This document shows positions 14,801 through 15,237 of a stretch of DNA of 15,237 bases, in pieces (within the stretch, counting starts at the first letter, position 1; each line of letters starts with the position of its first letter). The position numbers and the translations under genes are program-made. The DNA is from Candidatus Aminicenantota bacterium (GTDB lineage Bacteria > Acidobacteriota > Aminicenantia > UBA2199): positions 5,548,429 to 5,563,665 of the forward strand of contig CP070627.1 of the NCBI GenBank assembly GCA_020355945.1, in the 5' to 3' direction. Below the pieces are notes generated by a model. It had not been told where the DNA came from, did not search any database, and worked only from the letters and a program-made list of their open reading frames with translations.

Positions 14801-15237
14801 AAACGATCGAGTTAAACGATCTCTATTAAGCCGACCCTCTATTACCACCACTAACGATCCATTGTAAACCCCACAGCCCGGGTCCATGCGCTGAAGTATA
14901 TAAATCCGCTTCTGCGCCGAAGATAACGGATAAAATTCCTTTTTCTCTACTGGCCGTATCGGTATGAACCTATCTTTTTTCAATGTCAAGATATAATCGG
15001 CAATATCCCGGATCGTACGCAACCTGAACAACTCCCCCAACGGCAGCTTTACATTAAACTCTTTATGTACCGCCGCAATCACCAAAGACGCACTTAACGA
15101 ATGCCCACCCAAATCAAAGAAATCATCATCAATGCCAATCGAGAAAAAACCCTCACCCCCGCCAAAAACCTTAGACCATATCTGTACCAGTTTCTTTACT
15201 ATCTGCCTCCGGCGGGCCCGCGGCGCGGGCACCCTAT
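2837..15237 (-). CDS. Multimodular nonribosomal peptide synthetase, T-C-A-T-C-A-T-C-A(MT)-T-C, 5'-truncated by the window edge
   Basis: This megasynthase activates amino acids as adenylates, holds them as phosphopantetheine thioesters and condenses them into a peptide, in the cytoplasm. Residue numbers count from a GTG at 15232, which I do not believe is the start. The frame is open to the edge, and the first residues already belong to an A-T linker, because PAPR...KKLVQIW matches the later linkers APRNPVEKKLVQIW and APRDDVEEKLVQIW. At least one A domain therefore lies upstream. About 4,131 residues are visible. Carrier serines in LGGHS are at 45, 1113, 2223 and 3586. HHxxxDG condensation motifs begin at 234, 1304, 2413 and 3805. 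The A-domain catalytic lysines are at 1057, 2166 and 3529. No epimerase or thioesterase domain is present. The protein ends with a complete C domain and a short acidic tail, stop TAA at 2837-2839. Identity as an NRPS is certain; the product is unknown. Confidence 0.98.
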   Translation of the reverse strand, partial: RVPAPRARRRQIVKKLVQIWSKVFGGGEGFFSIGIDDDFFDLGGHSLSASLVIAAVHKEFNVKLPLGELFRLRTIRDIADYILTLKKDRFIPIRPVEKKEFYPLSSAQKRIYILQRMDPGCGVYNGSLVVVIEGRLNRDRLTRSFWELVNRHESLRTSFEWLEGEPVQRVQEKVELNISHFRVKRCTGQNRGIPDNVSPIIMGFRKPFDLDKAPLFRVGLVEIEADKQVLMVDIHHIISDGISRDILVKEFMALYLSRDLPRLQLQYRDFSAWKNERLQSGLLKHQEEYWLEKLSGELPVLDLPYDFPRPSLGSLEGERVRFCLQERLTGELKEFTRRTGTTLFMVLLAVYNILLSKYSGQTDIIIGSPAAGRTHADLENTIGLVIDTIVYRCFPAKEKTFAIFLEEIKETTLEANENQDYPFRELVKQVVQENDLTGNPLFAVMLNVLEQNMDGWEINGLKLTPYTFDYKVSWVDLTLEAVETRAGIIIEMEYGTKLFKRSTVEMLARQFTAILEQVLACPCITLAEIGMFHQDRDFLYDVETGKPGMLLHELVEAAVEKYADHTAVVHHDRRFTYTEMNQRANRLARVLGAGGVKPGHITAIMIEPCLEMIIGILAILKAGACYLPIDPEYPPKRVSFMLKDSSAGLLITKACFKKDFHPETILLDKIDNLLAKEEETNPERINKPADLAYIIYTSGSTGTPKGVMAAHQNAAAYVKAFDKIIELTPKNIVLQQASFSFDTYIEEVFPILSKGGKAAVPDKYEVLDIRLLSAFISRYDVDIIDCSPLLLNELNQISKKGNFQKQGCTFISGGDVLKKEYLDNLPVFGKVYNSYGPTETTICATYYECPRTPEKEESIPIGKPIPGYNVYIWNEHVGLLPIGPPGELCISGPGVTRGYLNRPELTKEKFDHDLWDYRDYHDKKNKSFLGGPGGRFFKKAPLAARGKLYKTGDLARWLWDGNIEFLGRIDHQVKIRGFRIECGEIENQLLKHGEIKEAVVAVRENREGEKHLCAYVVSTGAGVSSSMLREFLSRALPGYMVPAYFVMLEKMPLNPSGKMDVKALPEPGLEGRGVVYTAPRDEAETRLAEIWQEVLDLPAAPGIDDNFLDLGGHSLKATTLTARVHQVFQVELPLSKVLTRTTIRDLSEFIRQAQKSKYTGIEPVEEREYYHLSSAQKRLYFLQQMDLKSTAYNMPSALPLKKDIEIDKLGAILRKLILRHESLRTSFERMNETPVQRIHPPGEIRFEIEYYELSAPPSQQESYSQLASNIIKNFVRAFDLSRAPLIRSGIIQLADNQYIWLVDIHHIVSDGTSHTILTEDFMALYGGEGLEPLRLRYRDFSQWQNRLFETGAIKAQEDYWLELYWDAEEIPRLNLPTDYKRPEVFTFVGHHVEFLMEREEALAFKALGSRIGATLYMNILAVLNTLFYRYSGQADIIIGTGITGRPHADRQPMMGMFVNTLVMRNYPGGEKTYESFLKEVMAHSIKAFDNQDVQFEELVERLDVERDPSRNPLFDVCLVVENFRQVRETMNLPLVDEDLSIEYKHPTSKFDMTFFVLESSDDVVITIEYYTDVYKEETIKRLTSHFRNIIKAVTGDPSIKLKDIDIISQEEKQQMLYQWNDTAREYPFDKTAQELFEAQVEQTPDRIAVWTGSIPQSPENQRFITYRELNKRANQLANYLYQEKRIRPDDIVGILMDKSIHLVIAILGILKAGGAYVPIEPSTPEERIKTIINDARIEVVISRKKCIRVLNRLQWECDSFHTLLCMDSMEIHREEEGKVRSKGKYQEALTALQRFGTEGLVDGARSHSSDLAYVIYTSGTTGTPRGVMIRHRSLVNYVYWGIRQYLHRDKPGEVEEVYYFPLYTSISFDLTVTSIFLPLISGNTIVVYDHEQAQLAIFAVFAKGSGAVDIVKATPSHLKLLLSETDHKSRPLNRVKRFIVGGEAFETLLARDICRSFAGEVEIYNEYGPTEATVGCMIYRFGDSHDQRETVPIGVPVDNTMIFLLDRNLNPVPLNAVGELYIGGEGIARGYLNQPKLTAEKFIDYPITPLLPYPIYRTGDLARWLPNGNMEFLGRIDDQVKIRGYRIEIKEIEAQLLKHSDITEAVVISRDDGAGNGDTYLCAYITSLLKEVDPVGLKEYLSREVPDYMIPSYVVQLERIPLTPNGKVDRKALPKPGAKGIDENYPAPRNPVEKKLVQIWSEVLHVEKGEIGIDSNFFDLGGHSLRATVLIAKIHKELGIQVPLAEVFNRQTIRGLSGYIEHAPQCKYGGIVPVEKKEYYGLSSAQKRLYFLQQMDLNSTAYNMPLFLPLRDLQEDRLELALKTLIARHESLRTSFKMVNDVPVQKIHDQVKFSSNYYEIPGVEEVGDISTITARIEKIKDDFVYPFDLSQVPLLRSGIVKLPDNHHVWMVDIHHIVFDGTSHMIITEELMALLNGEELERLRLQYKDFSQWQNRLIGSGWMKAQEDYWLDLYWDAKEIPPLNLPVDDKRPETFTFVGRIYSFMLEGENAVKFRALGSRNGATLYMNILVLLNTLFYKYTGQTDIVIGSGIAGRPHDDLQLIIGMFVNTLAMRNHPEGEKTYESFLKEIVDHSIKAFENQDVQFEELVDKLELERNPSRNPLFDVTMVVQNFRSVSEGGKIGKREKGKGVIELPGVDENLPYVRYENTTSKFDLTFFIHEDKEDIHVNIEYYTAIFKQENIQRLVTHFKNIIKTVIKDPFIKLKDIDILSEEEKRQVLFEFNNTARVYPGDKTIPGLFEEQVEKAPDHTALVALVGQIPILNEISITYRELDKKANQLANYLYFEKNIQPEEAVGVLMERSILLLVSLLGILKAGGAYVPLDPDYPEERLKDIINDAGVNIVISRKNQVKTLNRLQWECPGFHTFLCLDSTDVYSEEEVEKSGLMDEKLWEYIGESATDDITGGGWLTGTTGQPFSREEMDEYGDNILKKLKPLLDKRLRVLEIGCASGITMYRLAPLVGFYYGTDLSRVIIEKNKEKVRQEGYGNIKLACLPAHEILQIKSEEKNFDLVIINSVIQSFHGHNYLRWVICQVLDLMADQGFLFIGDVMDQDLKGELIRWMKEFKRANAGKKYTTKTDWSEELFISCSFFEDLTVEFPGIHDVEFSGKIYTIENELTLFRYDVLLRVDKKAAKDRSRHKHKYQEDARVLQKYGTQKPLMFVTSHQLAYVIYTSGSSGKPKGVMIEHKNVGRLIKNTNFIKWGECGRLLPTGSIAFDISTFEIWGPLSNGAALVLVDKPVLLDGSEFEQVVHSHGVTHLHLIPQLFDQLASERPGLFGGLGYFLVGGDLVKPRYVNEIRKRYKDLTILHMYGPTENTTFSTFFPVDGVYEESLPIGRPIANSTVYILDRYQGLQPIGVAGELCTGGRGVARGYLNNPELTAEKFFSRFNRSYKSYRSYISKKIYKTGDLARWLKDSNIEFLGRIDAQVKIRGFRIELGEIESQLFTHDLIKDAVVIDKEEENGEKYLCAYIVVKEAIDLSDVKDFLSGHLPDYMMPSYVIPIDKIPVTPNGKVDRRSLPEPGYEGLGDEYIAPRDDVEEKLVQIWSEVLQVDRRKISIGTSFFDLGGHSLKATQLVSKIHKEFNINLPLAEVFKTPNIRALAAFIRKKSGSDQDRYFSIEPSEKRDRYALSSAQKRLYLIQQMDETSTGYNSPLVLTLEGVVDKKRLEETFRKLIQRHESFRTSFHMIDEAPVQRIHEKVEFEIEYYNLTTEDTEDTEGMASPTYYCSRNTQVPEKKSWNENKVLQHSNTEGGLAASLIKNFIRPFNLSLAPLLRVRLATHILMVDIHHIISDGLSNRILVEEFELFYNGQDLPPSRLQYKDFSGWQNQRLNTGELKKQEEFWQEEFKGEIPVLQLPMDFPRPLLRSFQGSCQGFEIPVDQLEKLWELAASEAVTMFTLLFTLYNVFLAKLSGQEDIIVGTVAAGRRHADLEPIIGMFVNTLALRNSPKGDITFKEFLKDVSRRTVNAFDNQDYQFEDLVGKVLAHRDITRNPLFDVVFNHFVGEANKSAPSSTDSPGDSFELKVSPYNRESTQTKFDLVLSSLEIGKQLKFCFYYSTCLFKKETIQRFVNYFKEILSSVLEKPDVKLEDITISYDLSLAAADEYKIAEGDFEF
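2840..4303 (-). other. C4: terminal condensation domain ending the first protein
   Basis: Residues about 3644-4115 form a full condensation domain with SSAQKRLYLIQQMD, RHESFRTSFH, HHIISDG (His3805, His3806, Asp3810), GMFVNTLALR and a normal C-terminal half. No A domain follows. The protein ends about 15 residues later with the tail DEYKIAEGDFEF, which is acidic and could be a docking segment. A 44-residue insertion, about 3727-3770, sits in the loop upstream of the active-site histidines. Possible roles are condensation onto an acceptor in trans, chain release or cyclisation by a terminal C domain, or a remnant of a lost module. The intact motif argues that it is active. Confidence 0.92.
3923..4054. 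repeat. Repeat-derived 132-bp insertion in the C4 loop, with 9-bp tandem repeat at 4027-4053
   Basis: Three 9-bp units CCTCTGTGT, CCTCTGTGT and CCTCTGTGG (4027-4053) open an insertion of 44 codons (residues 3727-3770) absent from C1, C2 and C3 at the same place. It encodes TTEDTEDTEG followed by sequence with no resemblance to C domains. The CTCTGTGTC series is another motif I recognise from intergenic regions of many genomes. The insertion keeps the frame (132 = 3 x 44). Confidence 0.85.
4987..5022. repeat. 9-bp tandem repeat (TATAGGACC), four units, in the A6-A7 loop of A3
   Basis: Units are TATAGGACC, TATAGGACT, TATAGGACC and the diverged TATTGAACC. Read on the minus strand they give NRSYKSYRSY, a three-residue periodic peptide, because the unit is exactly three codons. 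The whole loop from Phe3402 to Ile3420 is 19 residues. Confidence 0.92.
5771..6526 (-). other. SAM-dependent methyltransferase domain inserted between A-domain motifs a2 and a3
   Basis: About 250 residues (2903-3154) with no adenylation motif split A3 upstream of its a3 motif. They carry a class I methyltransferase signature: VLEIGCASG at 2960-2968 (SAM-binding motif I), YGTDLS with Asp2985 (acidic residue after strand 2) and FDLVIINS at 3026-3033 (motif II region). Upstream is the segment DDITGGGW at 2918-2925. From recall, most NRPS methyltransferase insertions lie between a8 and a9 and methylate the backbone nitrogen, while a2-a3 insertions are rarer and at least one (TioN) methylates a side chain. 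The methylated atom here cannot be read from sequence. The domain looks intact. Confidence 0.9.
7289..7328. repeat. Low-complexity pyrimidine-rich insertion in the C3 loop
   Basis: A pyrimidine-rich stretch encodes the basic, Gly/Lys-rich GGKIGKREKGKG at about residues 2636-2648 of the first protein. The sister domain C2 lacks these residues between its VVENF and LPLVDE motifs. The tract has no clean unit length, so a repeat origin is only likely. Confidence 0.5.
8453..11731 (-). other. Module 2: C2-A2-T3, predicted asparagine
   Basis: C2 begins about residue 1168 (SSAQKRLYFLQQMD) and has HHIVSDG at His1304. A2 spans about 1632-2168, with YTSGTTGTPRGVM at 1815-1827, Asp1868 opening the A4 motif, YGPTEAT, YRTGDLARW (Tyr2055) and TPNGK (Lys2166). 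T3 has Ser2223. The pocket reads DLTKIGEVGK, one conservative change from the Asn code I recall, DLTKLGEVGK, so Asn is the best prediction (Asp less likely). C2 and the N-terminal part of A2 closely resemble those of module 3, which points to module duplication. A longer than usual a2-a3 loop, about residues 1770-1800, contains what look like both flanks of the methyltransferase found in A3. Confidence 0.92.
9074..9106. repeat. 8-9 bp tandem repeat (GGGTAATC) in the A6-A7 loop of A2
   Basis: GGGGTAG, GGGAGTAAT, GGGGTAATC and GGGTAATC follow each other. The last two copies of GGTAATC are 8 bp apart. The minus strand encodes DYPITPLLPYPI, a Pro-rich 13-residue loop (2042-2054), the shortest of the four. 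The GGTAATC core is shared with the A1 loop, where the spacing is 9 bp. Confidence 0.85.
12409..12442. repeat. Hairpin with perfect 10-bp arms in the A6-A7 loop of A1
   Basis: CCAGGGGGGC (12409-12418) and GCCCCCCTGG (12433-12442) are exact inverted repeats around a 14-nt T/A-rich loop. The element lies inside the coding sequence and encodes GGRFFKKAPLAA. The region also contains runs of six C (12444-12449), six A (12450-12455) and eight T (12462-12469), so it is prone to slippage. Confidence 0.92.
12475..12492. repeat. 9-bp direct repeat (GGTAATCCC), two copies, in the A6-A7 loop of A1
   Basis: Two perfect adjacent units encode DYRDYH on the minus strand. They stand directly upstream, in plus coordinates, of the segment encoding FDHD, which A1 shares with A4. 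Together with the hairpin element they make up the 38-residue loop 910-947. Confidence 0.9.
14984..15208 (-). other. T1 carrier (PCP) domain of an upstream module
   Basis: This is the first visible domain, residues about 9-83. The phosphopantetheine attachment serine is Ser45 in FFDLGGHSLSA. It carries the residue activated by an A domain beyond the right edge, so that residue cannot be predicted. The linker before it is Arg-rich and GC-rich, with about three more residues between APR and KKLVQIW than the equivalent linkers of the later modules. Confidence 0.95.
15203..15230. other. GC-rich palindromic patch in the A-T linker at the right edge
   Basis: GCGGGCCCGC (15212-15221) is a perfect 10-bp palindrome within about 28 nearly pure G/C bases, in contrast with the moderate composition elsewhere. 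It encodes PAPRARRR. It may be a small repeat element or an artefact of the sequence end. Confidence 0.5.

Larger units (their letters stand above)
11783..14941 (-). other. Module 1: C1-A1-T2, predicted basic amino acid
   Basis: C1 spans residues about 98-540. It shows SSAQKRIYILQ, RHESLRTSFE and HHIISDG (His234, His235, Asp239, Gly240), as in an LCL-type condensation domain. A1 spans about 548-1060, with YTSGSTGTPKGVM at 695-707, the A4 motif starting at Asp741, YGPTETT, YKTGDLARW (Tyr948) and NPSGK (Lys1057). T2 has Ser1113. Aligned by eye to the PheA pocket, the ten-residue code is DTEDIGSICK. Acidic residues at three pocket positions suggest a basic side chain (Lys, Orn or Arg), similar to lysine codes I recall such as DAESIGSVCK. 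The specificity is an inference. The loop before YKTGD carries a 38-residue repeat-derived insertion described separately. Confidence 0.9.

Noticed and set aside
15230..15232. GTG at 15230-15232 as the start of the first gene
   Set aside because: The frame is open to the window edge and the first residues are already an internal A-T linker, so the real start lies outside.

Overview
The window is one continuous stretch of a nonribosomal peptide synthetase (NRPS) locus, read entirely from the minus strand. I see two NRPS genes and nothing else: no transporter, tailoring enzyme, MbtH protein, thioesterase, RNA gene or transposase. The base composition is moderate. The sequence does not fix the organism. 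The domain style (the YPLSSAQKR-type condensation starts) together with many short intergenic-type repeats fits an uncultured, NRPS-rich bacterium of the Acidobacteriota/Aminicenantes or deltaproteobacterial kind. That is a low-confidence impression from memory.

Layout in reading direction (right to left). The first gene enters from beyond the right edge, so its 5' end is missing, and it stops at 2837. Its visible order is T1 - [C1-A1-T2] - [C2-A2-T3] - [C3-A3 interrupted by a methyltransferase-T4] - C4, and it ends with that condensation domain. After 27 bp a second gene starts at 2809 and runs off the left edge. It begins with a condensation domain resembling the lipo-initiation C domain of surfactin synthetase, followed by an adenylation domain (A4) whose C-terminal subdomain lies outside the window. 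Pocket codes read by eye: A1 DTEDIGSICK (acidic, so probably Lys/Orn/Arg-like), A2 DLTKIGEVGK (Asn), A3 DIFHLGMTFK (unassigned), A4 DAFWLGGTFK (Val).

The most interesting biology is of two kinds. First, A3 carries a SAM-dependent methyltransferase between core motifs a2 and a3, and the neighbouring sister domain A2 has recognisable copies of both flanks joined without the methyltransferase, giving an occupied/empty site pair inside one protein. Second, all four A domains differ at the same surface loop between motifs A6 and A7. Each loop is filled in frame by short tandem repeats or a hairpin of the kind usually found between genes. Similar repeats also sit in a C4 loop and in a second A4 loop. 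The genes appear to act as landing sites for short dispersed repeats wherever the protein fold tolerates extra residues.

How the genes work together: the first protein would extend a chain, begun upstream, by a basic residue, Asn and one possibly methylated residue. Its terminal C4 has no acceptor module in the same polypeptide. It must act on an acceptor in trans, such as the Val module of the second protein, or release or cyclise the chain, or be idle. The starter-like C of the second protein raises the alternative that the second protein begins its own acylated peptide.
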